Positions 1 to 6,653 of a DNA stretch of 11,915 bases are shown one piece after another (within the stretch, counting starts at the first letter, position 1; each line of letters starts with the position of its first letter). Made by a program: the position numbers and the translations under genes. Source of the stretch: Proteobacteria bacterium UBA6920 (GTDB lineage: Bacteria > Pseudomonadota > Gammaproteobacteria > SG8-11); NCBI GenBank assembly GCA_002448875.1, contig DKAS01000096.1, positions 1 through 11,915 on the forward strand, written 5' to 3'. The notes beneath the pieces are model-generated. The model did no database searches. It had not been told where the DNA came from and saw only the letters and a program-made list of their open reading frames with translations.

Positions 1-864
1 ACGATGGTAGTGCAGGTACTGGTTGGGGAACCAGCGACGCGCGGTCGTCACCATGCCGGGACCTCCCACGTAACCGTCGACCAGGAAAGCGACCTTGTCG
101 GCATCGGGACCGAACTGGCCCAGGATGTACTCGCCACGGGCCAGCATTTCGGCGTGCGAGTCGGCAGTGATGTTGGCGGAGAACAGCTTCGCCTGGCCGG
201 TTTCGTCCTGAGCGCGCTTCATGGCGTCGACCACCAGCGGGATCACTTTCTTCATCGGGCAGAAAACCTGATTGCCCTGCGGTTCGTCGTTCTTAATGAA
301 ATCACCGCCCAGCCAGAACTGGTAAGCGGCGTTGGCGAAAGGTTCGGGACGCAGACCCAGCTTGGGCTTGATGATGGTACCGGCGATGTAACCGCCATCG
401 ACCACCGGACGGCCGAGAATCCGCCACAGGTCGGAGATGTCCTTGGCCGGACCGTCAAACAGCTGCAGCATGCGCTCCGGCATGTAGAAGTCATACATCT
501 TGGCTTCTTTGCAATCGCCCATGCCCTGATTGTTGCCAATGGTCAGGGTCAGAAAGGAAACCAGCATGGTGCGGCCGTCGGTGATGTTGCGGTCGAACAG
601 CTCGATCGGATAGGCAATACGCATATCGTTGGTGGCTTCGTCGATATGGTAAACCAGCGCGTCAACGCCCTTAGTGAATTCATCGGTGGTACACACTTCC
701 ACGTTGGTGCCCGTGGACGATTCCGCGGCGAAGTGCGCCGCCACTTCCAGGAAGCCATGCCCGGCCGCCGGGGTCATCTTGTACGCACACAGTACATGCC
801 GGCCACCGGCAATCAAGTCTTTTTCCTTCAGACTAAGGTCCGCGTAACGTGCTGACTGATCCAT
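1..864 (-). CDS. cbbM: Form II ribulose-1,5-bisphosphate carboxylase/oxygenase large subunit, 5' part (partial)
   Basis: Form II RubisCO fixes CO2 onto ribulose 1,5-bisphosphate in the Calvin cycle and works as a dimer or higher multimer of large subunits with no small subunit. The reverse strand encodes 288 residues from an ATG at 864-862, preceded by AGGAGA (875-870) five bases upstream; the window edge removes the remaining roughly 170 residues. The protein begins [10 protein letters not shown] and aligns by eye without gaps to the Rhodospirillum rubrum enzyme. The conserved [11 protein letters not shown] segment (residues 51-61), catalytic Lys166 in TIIKPKLG, carbamylated Lys191 with metal ligands Asp193 and Glu194 in GGDFIKNDE, and His287/Arg288 at the cut end all fall at R. 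rubrum numbering. All visible active-site residues are present, so the gene looks functional. No cbbR, cbbQ or cbbO is visible on the upstream side; the usual downstream partners would lie beyond the window. Form and function are secure. Confidence 0.97.
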   Translation of the reverse strand, partial: MDQSARYADLSLKEKDLIAGGRHVLCAYKMTPAAGHGFLEVAAHFAAESSTGTNVEVCTTDEFTKGVDALVYHIDEATNDMRIAYPIELFDRNITDGRTMLVSFLTLTIGNNQGMGDCKEAKMYDFYMPERMLQLFDGPAKDISDLWRILGRPVVDGGYIAGTIIKPKLGLRPEPFANAAYQFWLGGDFIKNDEPQGNQVFCPMKKVIPLVVDAMKRAQDETGQAKLFSANITADSHAEMLARGEYILGQFGPDADKVAFLVDGYVGGPGMVTTARRWFPNQYLHYHR

Positions 865-1022
865 TTACATCTCCTGCTTAAGATAAAAGGCTAGTAGATT
901 GGGAGCCATCCCCGGCCCCGCTAACTAGGATGAGGTACACAGGGAAGTTGAATTCCCGACCATTTCCCTTTGTTAAAGTACGCCTAAAATTAATAAGTGC
1001 AGAGTTTAATGAGGAAATTAAT

Positions 1023-1044
1023 TAAGAAAAATAAATCTTTCTTA
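1023..1044. promoter_or_regulatory. Inverted repeat, possible regulator half-site pair
   Basis: TAAGAAA (1023-1029) and TTTCTTA (1038-1044) form a perfect 7-bp inverted repeat around an 8-bp AT-rich spacer. It lies 8 bp from a second palindrome, about 160-180 bp upstream of the cbbM start. Two adjacent dyads upstream of a cbb gene fit the recognition-plus-activation site arrangement of LysR-type regulators. That role is inferred; AT-rich DNA makes short dyads common. Confidence 0.3.
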
Positions 1045-1052
1045 GCATGACG

Positions 1053-1068
1053 ATAAGCAAATGCTTAT
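1053..1068. promoter_or_regulatory. Palindrome ATAAGCA-AA-TGCTTAT, candidate CbbR site
   Basis: A perfect 7-bp inverted repeat with a 2-bp centre, about 190 bp upstream of the cbbM start. It contains TAA-N8-TTA, which fits the loose TNA-N7/8-TNA pattern described for CbbR sites. It is the cleanest dyad in the cbbM upstream region. Binding by CbbR is inferred from position and pattern, and no cbbR gene lies in the window. Confidence 0.35.
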
Positions 1069-1108
1069 GGTTAATGCCATATCATTATTTTTAAAGGAGA
1101 TTAGAGAG

Positions 1109-1198
1109 GTGGCAAAGGACAAAATCGCGCTGAATTATCGTTGCTTGAAAAGCGCTGCTCACATCAACGTTGGCGGTAGGAAGCCATTTACGGAATAA
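1109..1198 (+). CDS. Possible 29-residue small ORF (GTG start)
   Basis: A GTG at 1109-1111 follows a strong AAGGAGA ribosome-binding site (1094-1100) at 8 bases and opens 29 codons ending with TAA at 1196-1198. The peptide would begin VAKDKIALNYR and end GGRKPFTE; it is basic, with no membrane segment or recognised motif. It lies 40 bp upstream of the next rightward gene, whose TTG start has its own ribosome-binding site, so it could be a microprotein, a leader peptide or the 5' stub of a decayed gene. The good ribosome-binding site is the main support. A chance short ORF remains quite possible. Confidence 0.3.
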   Translation: MAKDKIALNYRCLKSAAHINVGGRKPFTE

Positions 1199-1238
1199 TC
1201 CCCAGCATCTTGAGGCACATCAGCCCCGGAGAGAATCC

Positions 1239-1643
1239 TTGGAAAACCGCATAGACATCAGTGTTGAATTTTCTTACCAGGGCGAGCGCCATGCCCCCAG
1301 CGCCACCCTGGACCTGGACGTCCTGATGGAAAAAGGGGCCGAGCTGGTCGATCTGCACGCCTTGCTGGCGGGCCAGCACGGCATCGACACCTACTCCTAT
1401 CTATATGAAGTGATGGAAGCCCATGAACTGGTGTTTTCCCAGGCCACCGGGCTGGCGCGGCACTGTCTGCACGAGGGGCAATTCGATCTCGACCGGTTTC
1501 GCCACCTGTGGCGGCAGCAGCGGGAAATGCGCATCCTCGATGACATCGCCGCCCGACACCTGAACATCGCCGACCTGAGCAAGCATCCGCAACTGCAGGC
1601 CGCCCTGCTGGCCGCCTATGAAGCAGGTAAAAAAGCGGAATAA
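1239..1643 (+). CDS. Small conserved-looking protein of unknown function
   Basis: I do not recognise this protein. From the TTG at 1239-1241 it has 134 residues, starting at the in-frame codon of LENRIDISVEF. TTG is preferred because GGAGAG (1228-1233) lies just upstream, and because the longer in-frame reading from ATG 1170 adds a charged, low-complexity 23 residues (MAVGSHLRNN and on) without a visible ribosome-binding site. The N-terminal part (ISVEFSYQGERHAPSATLDLD) looks like beta strands. The rest looks helical and acidic-amphipathic, with HGIDTYSYLYEVMEAHELVFS near residues 46-66, and the C terminus is a run of helices. There is no signal peptide or membrane segment, so it is probably cytoplasmic. 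Base composition and codon use match the core genes rather than the lower-GC patch to its right. It converges with the chimeric remnant, leaving a 17-bp gap. Confidence 0.75.
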   Translation: MENRIDISVEFSYQGERHAPSATLDLDVLMEKGAELVDLHALLAGQHGIDTYSYLYEVMEAHELVFSQATGLARHCLHEGQFDLDRFRHLWRQQREMRILDDIAARHLNIADLSKHPQLQAALLAAYEAGKKAE

Positions 1644-1660
1644 TTTTTTCCTGCGCAGCG

Positions 1661-2062
1661 TTACACGCGCTTCCCGCCAAAACAATGAAAGGTACGGGCG
1701 CCTGCGGTGCCGAATTCATGGCGATGTTCCGCGGAAATACCGTCCGTCTCGCGAATCCAATAGGCTGTTTGCTTGGCATCCTGACCATTGTATATCCAAC
1801 CTTTCACGCCGACGGATGGCGAACCGGCGGGAATAGCGTCAATACCGTTCACCAGCAGGTTCGATGGAACTGATCCGAAGCCAGGCCAACCGACATGGTC
1901 CTTATGCGCGGGGAAGCTTATCAATCCCACAACCGGCTCCCAAAGCTGAGTTCGAACCAATGCACCCGGAAGAAAGAGAATTTTCGATGGCACGCCAGGC
2001 GATTTCATGAGGTGGTCCAACGTCAATTTAAACAGGTCCGTACTAACCAACTGCTCTGTCAA
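1661..2062 (-). pseudogene. Chimeric remnant: alpha/beta hydrolase N terminus joined to an internally deleted cupin
   Basis: The reading frame is open for 133 codons from a TTG at 2062, with an ATG alternative at 2008. Residues about 27-75 (ILFLPGAL..TQLWEPV, HVGWPGFG, VNGID) look like the first strands of a small alpha/beta hydrolase, including its oxyanion-hole loop. The nucleophile elbow and the rest of the fold, normally another 150 or more residues, are absent. Residues about 84-117 (VKGWIYNG.., DGISAEHRHEF) look like the start of a cupin with its first metal-binding His motif. The text then jumps to AGARTFHCFGGKRV, which resembles the extreme C terminus of the same cupin type, so roughly 40 central residues are missing. 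Neither fold could be complete, so I call it a remnant, though the fused frame has no stop. It starts 8 bp after the upstream membrane-protein gene ends and could be co-transcribed with it. Family calls are from memory of sequence patterns. Confidence 0.55.
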
Positions 2063-2070
2063 GATAACGC

Positions 2071-2484
2071 CTACGACACCGGGAGTTCAAAAAATTCTTT
2101 TCGATATTCCCACAAGAAGAGGCTCATCGTTATATTGAAAACAATAAAGTACCCGGAAACAAAGCTCATTGAACCTAACTGATCGTTTAGAAAGAAGCGA
2201 CCCAAGAGTACAAATTGCCCATGGAGGTAGCTGCCAGCGACGACGAATGAAAGCAGCCAACCCCAGAGCTTCATCTTCATCAAACCGTAGGCGGCAATGA
2301 ACGATGGAATGACGCTTACCACCACATCACCAACCGCTATTTCCATGACCGAGGCTAATTTTCCCTTGATCGGGATAAGGTCGAGAAATATCAACAGAAA
2401 ATGCAAACCTGTAACTATTCCGTTTAAAACGCTAATAGCCACCACCATAAAAAGCCATACTGGTATTTTCTTTTTGTTGTCCAT
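2071..2484 (-). CDS. Four-helix membrane protein of unknown function
   Basis: A 137-residue protein from ATG 2484-2482. The N terminus MDNKKKIP is basic, followed by four hydrophobic stretches at about residues 9-36, 44-68, 73-96 and 104-125, and a short charged tail (EYRKEFFELPVS). It is predicted to sit in the inner membrane with both ends probably cytoplasmic. There is no recognisable catalytic motif or family. The ribosome-binding site is weak (GTAGGG about 5 bases upstream). The gene is visibly less GC-rich than cbbM or the protease, with many AT-ending codons, and lies next to the hydrolase/cupin remnant in the same direction, which suggests recent acquisition of this patch. It could be a small stress or transport accessory, but nothing in the sequence settles that. 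Confidence 0.7.
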   Translation of the reverse strand: MDNKKKIPVWLFMVVAISVLNGIVTGLHFLLIFLDLIPIKGKLASVMEIAVGDVVVSVIPSFIAAYGLMKMKLWGWLLSFVVAGSYLHGQFVLLGRFFLNDQLGSMSFVSGYFIVFNITMSLFLWEYRKEFFELPVS

Positions 2485-2855
2485 GACACCCTACTCGTTG
2501 TTGAAAATTGGTCTGCAGTTTACATAAGTCGCACAGGTAAATGGGCCGCAAAAGCGATTTTTAACCGACGCGACCTCCTGAGCAATCCATTTAAATATAT
2601 ACAAACGATACACCAGACACACAGGATAGAGACGCGGAGACTGTTATTTTTCGAATTTAGCTATCACTGTACGTGATAACCGAAACCGGCCTCCATATAT
2701 TCCCGCACCTGCCATCTTTGCTCACCAAGTTCGCCTGAATAGTCCTCGCCTGCCGGACGACCAGTGGAATAACGCGACTGCGTTCACATTTTCAAATTCG
2801 TACACAAAGCAGTACCGCCAGTCCCCGGCAGGAACGGCGGTGAGGAGCTCTTCAA
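2485..2855. other. AT-rich intergenic region between the membrane protein and protease genes
   Basis: 371 bp separate the two divergent genes. I see no convincing gene here; the short reverse-strand reading over 2722-2985 is mostly antisense to the protease signal-peptide region and has no family resemblance. The left part is AT-rich (for example ATTTAAATATATAC near 2588-2601). A candidate protease promoter lies at 2673-2701. CCTGCCGG (2749-2756) and CCGGCAGG (2825-2832) are reverse complements and could pair across the long leader, close to the ribosome-binding site, but this may be chance. Confidence 0.5.
2662..2701 (+). promoter_or_regulatory. Candidate protease promoter with overlapping operator-like palindrome
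   Basis: TATATT (2696-2701) matches five of six positions of the -10 consensus and lies exactly 17 bp after GTGATA (2673-2678), a four-of-six match to the -35 element. The same GTGATA is the right arm of a perfect 6-bp inverted repeat TATCAC-N5-GTGATA (2662-2678). A dyad overlapping the -35 box is a common operator position. Transcription from here would give a leader of about 150 nt before the GTG start. This is pattern-based only; no transcription data are available. Confidence 0.4.
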
Positions 2856-5800
2856 GTGCCCGGCCTGTCTCTGAAAATCCGACCGCTGGTCGCCGGCGGT
2901 TCCCTGGTCCTGACAGTGTTGCTGGGTTTAGCCTGTTTTGACCACCCGGCGCTGGCTGCACCACTACCGCAACCGGGCCGATCATCGGGCGCCGCCGGCG
3001 AGACCGAGCGATCGCTGCGTAGCGAGCCGGCGCCGGCCAACTACTCCGCCGCCACTACCGGCGCAGATCTCTATAACTCCATTCAGGCGCATCTGGGCAG
3101 TCGGGCAGGCGCAGAACGCAACAGTATGTCGGCGAGCGCCGCCCGCGATAAGGCCTTGACCGCCCTCGAAGCGCGTGCTGGGGGGAAGCAGGCGGTGTCG
3201 GTACGCTTCAGCCAGGGCAACGGCACACTGACGTTGATCAGCATGCAGGGGGCGGGTATCAGACCCGCCCCCGCCAGAGGCGCCAGCCGGGCCGCGCTTG
3301 CCTTGAGTTTTGTCGGCGAAATTCGCGATCTGATGCAACTGAACAAACCAGCGGAAGAATTGCAACTGGTCGCTGATGAGACCGACAAGCGCGGACGCGC
3401 ACACCTGCGCTTTCAGCAGGTGTCCGGGGGTATCCCGGTGTTTGGCCAGCAGTTACTTGTACACATGAACCGGGATACCAGCATTTATCTGCTCAATGGT
3501 CGATTTCAGCCCTCCCGGGCCGAGCTGGTGCGGAAGCCTGCCATCAGCGCCGGATCTGCCGTAACCATTGTTAGCCGCGACCTGCAACGGTCAGAACCGC
3601 TGGTGCCGGATGTGGCACCGGAGCTGGTTTACCTCGCCACCAAGAATGGCGCACAGACACTCAGCTACCGTATCCAGGTGACACCTTCGCTGGCGGAGAG
3701 CTGGCAGTACTTTATCCACGCCGGCTCCGGGCAGGTGTTGTTGCGTATCAATAATATCCATGAAGGCGCCGCAGTCGGTACCGGCCAGGACCTGACGGGT
3801 GCAACGCGCAGTTTCAATGTCTGGCAGCACGACAGCGACGGGAAATACTACCTGATCGACCCGACAACGCCGACACCGGCCCACAATCCCGATCCCGTGG
3901 CGGATGGCGCCCAGGCCCTGGGTGACACCTGGTTGCTTGATTTCCACAGCGGCGTGGATTTGAATCTGGCGGGCATGGTTTCGAGCACCGACGCCGGGAG
4001 CTGGGCCGACGCGACGGCCGTCAGCGCGGCCTGGAATATACGCTTAACCTACGATTACTACCGCAATACCTTCGGCCGTCACAGCATCGATGGCAATGAC
4101 ATGAATCTGGTCGGCTACATTCATTATGATAACGGCATGGACAATGCGTACTGGTTCGGCGATGCCATGGTGTTTGGCGACGGCGGAGGGATTTTCTCCT
4201 CGACGGCAAAATGTGCCGATCTTGTCGCCCACGAGATGACCCACGGCGTGATCCAGTTCAGCGCCAATCTTGTGTATGTGGACCAAAGCGGCGCGCTCAA
4301 TGAATCGTTTGCTGACGTGTTTGGCGCCATGGTGGATCGCGATGACTGGCTGATGTCCGATGGCTGTATCGCTCCGAGTCCGGGTTACCTGCGAAACCTG
4401 GCGCACCCGTTGCAAGGCCTGTCCGCGCAGCCCGAGCATATGCGCGACTATAACCAAATGCCGGCGAATGTGGATAGCGACGGCGTGCACACCAACAGCG
4501 GCATCCCCAATCGCGCGGCCTGGCTTATCGCCGAGGGCCTGAGCACCGAGGAGCTGGGTGTCAGTATCGGTCGGGACGATACCGAACAGATCTACCACCT
4601 GGCATTGACCTCCTATCTTACCCCAACGGCGCAGTTCATCGACGCGCGTCGCGCCCTGCTGCAGGCGGCGGAAGACCTGTTCGGCACCGCATCGGTGCAG
4701 GTTGCCGCTGTGGCCGCAGCCTTTGATGAAGTGGGCGTGACGGAAGATGGCGTCATCGAGGACAGCGGTCTCGGCGGCACCGGCGGCACTGCCGTCAATG
4801 CGGCGGGCGGCGATGATATGATGGTCTATATGGCGCCCGTTGACGGGGTATACGACACCTGGCCGGAGCCGTTTTCGATCTGGGTCCAGCGTTATCCCAC
4901 ACCGTTTGACAGCGTGCCGCAAGATGGCCGCAGCGGTCCGTACAACGATCCGGCCGACGGCGTCCTCGAGCCGCTATACACCCATCCCGCTGTTTATGTG
5001 GACGGCACGGGCCCCCACTACTTCTATCTGGGCACCGACAACAACATCTACCTGGCGGTTCTGCACGGGCCGGATCTGGCGCTGACCAGCCGCAGTGATA
5101 TCTACGGTTTTACCATTTCACCGGACGGTAAATATGTAGCCTATGTCAGTATGTGGCTATACGACACCTATATATACATCCTGGACATGGACACCGGCGC
5201 CGTCACTCCGCATTTCATCCGGGATAACCGGGGGGTGGCTGATGTAGCGTATTTCTACGCGGCGGATATGAGCTTCGATTTCAGCGGTCGTTACATCGTG
5301 TTTGACTTCTACACCCACCTCAACACCGGAGATGGATTCTGGTCCATCGCCATCCTGGACCTTGAAGCCCAGGGATTTCATTTTCCGTTTCCCGCGCAAA
5401 ACCACGCTATCTCCCGCGGCTATCCCCGATTTGCCGGCAACAAGGACTACCAGCTGGTCATGAACGAAGTGGACTATGCGGCATACAACGACAGCGGCGA
5501 GATTATTTCCAGGACCATCACTTATAACACCTTAACGGGAGTGATCGGTGAAGTCTACCGCCATTCCAACGACCAGGCTGAACATTGGTCGACGCCATCG
5601 TTCTGGGGCGACGACAACTACGTGTCGATGATGACTCCCTCGCTCCCTGGTCAGGCCGGCTGGTATTCCTTCCTGCGGCGGGAAATCAACGAGGATGGAA
5701 CAGGTGTCGGTGACGTGCAACCGATCACCCCCGTCTCCGGCTTCATGCCCGTGATGTTTCGCGACGGCCACCGCGAATATACGATCACTTCCTCCGCTGA

Positions 5801-6653
5801 CAGTCTGGCCTTCAGGGTCGGTCCGGGCGCCGGCAGCCAGACCCTGCCGCTGCCCCTCAGCAACACGACGGACAACCCGGCACGAATTCTCACCATCAGC
5901 GTGAACAACCCGGCATTTGTCTCAGATGGCGCCGACGCGCTGCTTCCCGGCGGCGGCTCGGTGACCATCAACGTTACCTATGCCGGCGGTGGAACCTCTG
6001 CGGGGACACTGTCTGTCGACTTTGACGGGCCGCACCCCAGCCGGCAGATATCGCTGACCGCAACCACGACCGCGGATACCAGCGCTCCCGTGGTGCACGC
6101 ACCCGATGATCTGGTCATATTCTCCAACGTGAATGTCGGCCGGGACCATCCTGATATCGTCGCCTTTTTGTCTGCGGTCAACGCCAGTGACAACGTTGGT
6201 GTGGTCGGCGCCGCGCTAAACGACGCCCCGAACGTATTTGTTCACGGCCAGGCGGTGACCATTACATTCACCGCTGTTGATGCCGCCGGCAACATCGGTA
6301 CCGCCACGGCGAAGATCAGGATCAAGTCCGTGACAGATGACGGCGAAGCAGGCCTTGGTGCTGTCGGACCTGGCGGCGGCGGCGTGGACGGGTGGTCCCT
6401 GGGAATGCTATTGCTGATATGGTGCGGGGTTCGATGGCACCGCGCCTGCCATTATTGCCACCGAACTTTAAGCCAGTCTGTTCGAGCCGGCGGTCATTCT
6501 GTAATAACTGGCGGAGTGCTCAATGGAATTGGTACCCCCGCTTTTCAATTGATGCCGAAATGCGCTTTTAGCCCAGTCGATGCCAGACTCATTTCCATAG
6601 CGCTGCCAATTGAGCGCACCTTGTCGCGGTGCCGCTGCGCGACAACTGACTGA
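2856..6653 (+). CDS. Large secreted M4 (thermolysin-family) metalloprotease with C-terminal beta modules and sorting-signal-like tail
   Basis: A 1265-residue zinc endopeptidase, exported and matured by propeptide removal. It starts at GTG 2856 with GAGGAG (2842-2847) eight bases upstream. A Sec signal peptide (KIRP, then LVAGGSLVLTVLLGLACF, cleavage likely after PALAA near residue 35) leads into a propeptide with the FTP motif HLRFQQVSGGIPVFG (from residue 183). The catalytic domain carries H459-E460-x-x-H463, third zinc ligand Glu483 in GALNESFADVFG, and active-site His545 in GVHTNSG; spacings match thermolysin (24 and 86 against 24 and 89). The M4 fold ends near residue 630. Residues about 655-960 resemble TolB/PD40 propeller repeats (FTISPDGKYVAYVS), followed by an Ig-like module and an HYR-like module (about 1065-1160). 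GGGG-VDGW-SLGMLLLIWCGVRWHR (1173-1196) has glycines, a hydrophobic span and a basic end, like GlyGly-CTERM signals for rhombosortase. A further 69 residues follow, which is atypical and overlaps the next gene. M4 identity is secure; the C-terminal module names are less so. Confidence 0.95.
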   Translation: MPGLSLKIRPLVAGGSLVLTVLLGLACFDHPALAAPLPQPGRSSGAAGETERSLRSEPAPANYSAATTGADLYNSIQAHLGSRAGAERNSMSASAARDKALTALEARAGGKQAVSVRFSQGNGTLTLISMQGAGIRPAPARGASRAALALSFVGEIRDLMQLNKPAEELQLVADETDKRGRAHLRFQQVSGGIPVFGQQLLVHMNRDTSIYLLNGRFQPSRAELVRKPAISAGSAVTIVSRDLQRSEPLVPDVAPELVYLATKNGAQTLSYRIQVTPSLAESWQYFIHAGSGQVLLRINNIHEGAAVGTGQDLTGATRSFNVWQHDSDGKYYLIDPTTPTPAHNPDPVADGAQALGDTWLLDFHSGVDLNLAGMVSSTDAGSWADATAVSAAWNIRLTYDYYRNTFGRHSIDGNDMNLVGYIHYDNGMDNAYWFGDAMVFGDGGGIFSSTAKCADLVAHEMTHGVIQFSANLVYVDQSGALNESFADVFGAMVDRDDWLMSDGCIAPSPGYLRNLAHPLQGLSAQPEHMRDYNQMPANVDSDGVHTNSGIPNRAAWLIAEGLSTEELGVSIGRDDTEQIYHLALTSYLTPTAQFIDARRALLQAAEDLFGTASVQVAAVAAAFDEVGVTEDGVIEDSGLGGTGGTAVNAAGGDDMMVYMAPVDGVYDTWPEPFSIWVQRYPTPFDSVPQDGRSGPYNDPADGVLEPLYTHPAVYVDGTGPHYFYLGTDNNIYLAVLHGPDLALTSRSDIYGFTISPDGKYVAYVSMWLYDTYIYILDMDTGAVTPHFIRDNRGVADVAYFYAADMSFDFSGRYIVFDFYTHLNTGDGFWSIAILDLEAQGFHFPFPAQNHAISRGYPRFAGNKDYQLVMNEVDYAAYNDSGEIISRTITYNTLTGVIGEVYRHSNDQAEHWSTPSFWGDDNYVSMMTPSLPGQAGWYSFLRREINEDGTGVGDVQPITPVSGFMPVMFRDGHREYTITSSADSLAFRVGPGAGSQTLPLPLSNTTDNPARILTISVNNPAFVSDGADALLPGGGSVTINVTYAGGGTSAGTLSVDFDGPHPSRQISLTATTTADTSAPVVHAPDDLVIFSNVNVGRDHPDIVAFLSAVNASDNVGVVGAALNDAPNVFVHGQAVTITFTAVDAAGNIGTATAKIRIKSVTDDGEAGLGAVGPGGGGVDGWSLGMLLLIWCGVRWHRACHYCHRTLSQSVRAGGHSVITGGVLNGIGTPAFQLMPKCAFSPVDARLISIALPIERTLSRCRCATTD

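Larger units (their letters stand above)
865..1108. promoter_or_regulatory. AT-rich divergent control region upstream of cbbM
   Basis: The stretch between the cbbM start and the rightward genes is clearly richer in A+T than the flanking coding DNA, mainly from about 970 to 1100. It holds two inverted repeats (1023-1044 and 1053-1068, listed separately) and a weaker one, GGGAA-N6-TTCCC at 942-957. cbbM is usually controlled by the LysR-type activator CbbR from a site upstream of the gene, so this is where such sites should lie. No sigma-70 promoter stands out enough for a firm assignment on either strand. Confidence 0.5.

Noticed and set aside
4..855. Long plus-strand ORF of 283 codons opposite cbbM
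   Set aside because: It is the antisense shadow of cbbM in the codon-aligned frame; the minus-strand protein matches RubisCO residue by residue.
1624..1658. Terminator after the small unknown gene (A6 and T6 runs, then CTGCGCAG)
   Set aside because: The A6/T6 pairing is weak, the A run lies inside the coding end, and the GC palindrome is not followed by T residues in either direction.
2041..2075. Integron attC-like site (GGCGTTAT and GTTAGT on the minus strand) between the small membrane protein and the chimeric remnant
   Set aside because: Small accessory genes in one direction suggested cassettes, but there is no matching RYYYAAC partner at a proper distance and no imperfect palindrome of attC length.
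2850..2940. Lipoprotein signal (lipobox) at LLGLAC in the protease signal peptide
   Set aside because: The residue three before the Cys is Gly and the residue two before it is Leu, which do not fit the lipobox; a normal signal-peptidase I site (PALAA) follows.
4044..4922. 292-codon minus-strand ORF inside the protease gene
   Set aside because: Antisense to the M4 catalytic domain, His/Ile-rich as expected of a shadow frame, with no family resemblance.
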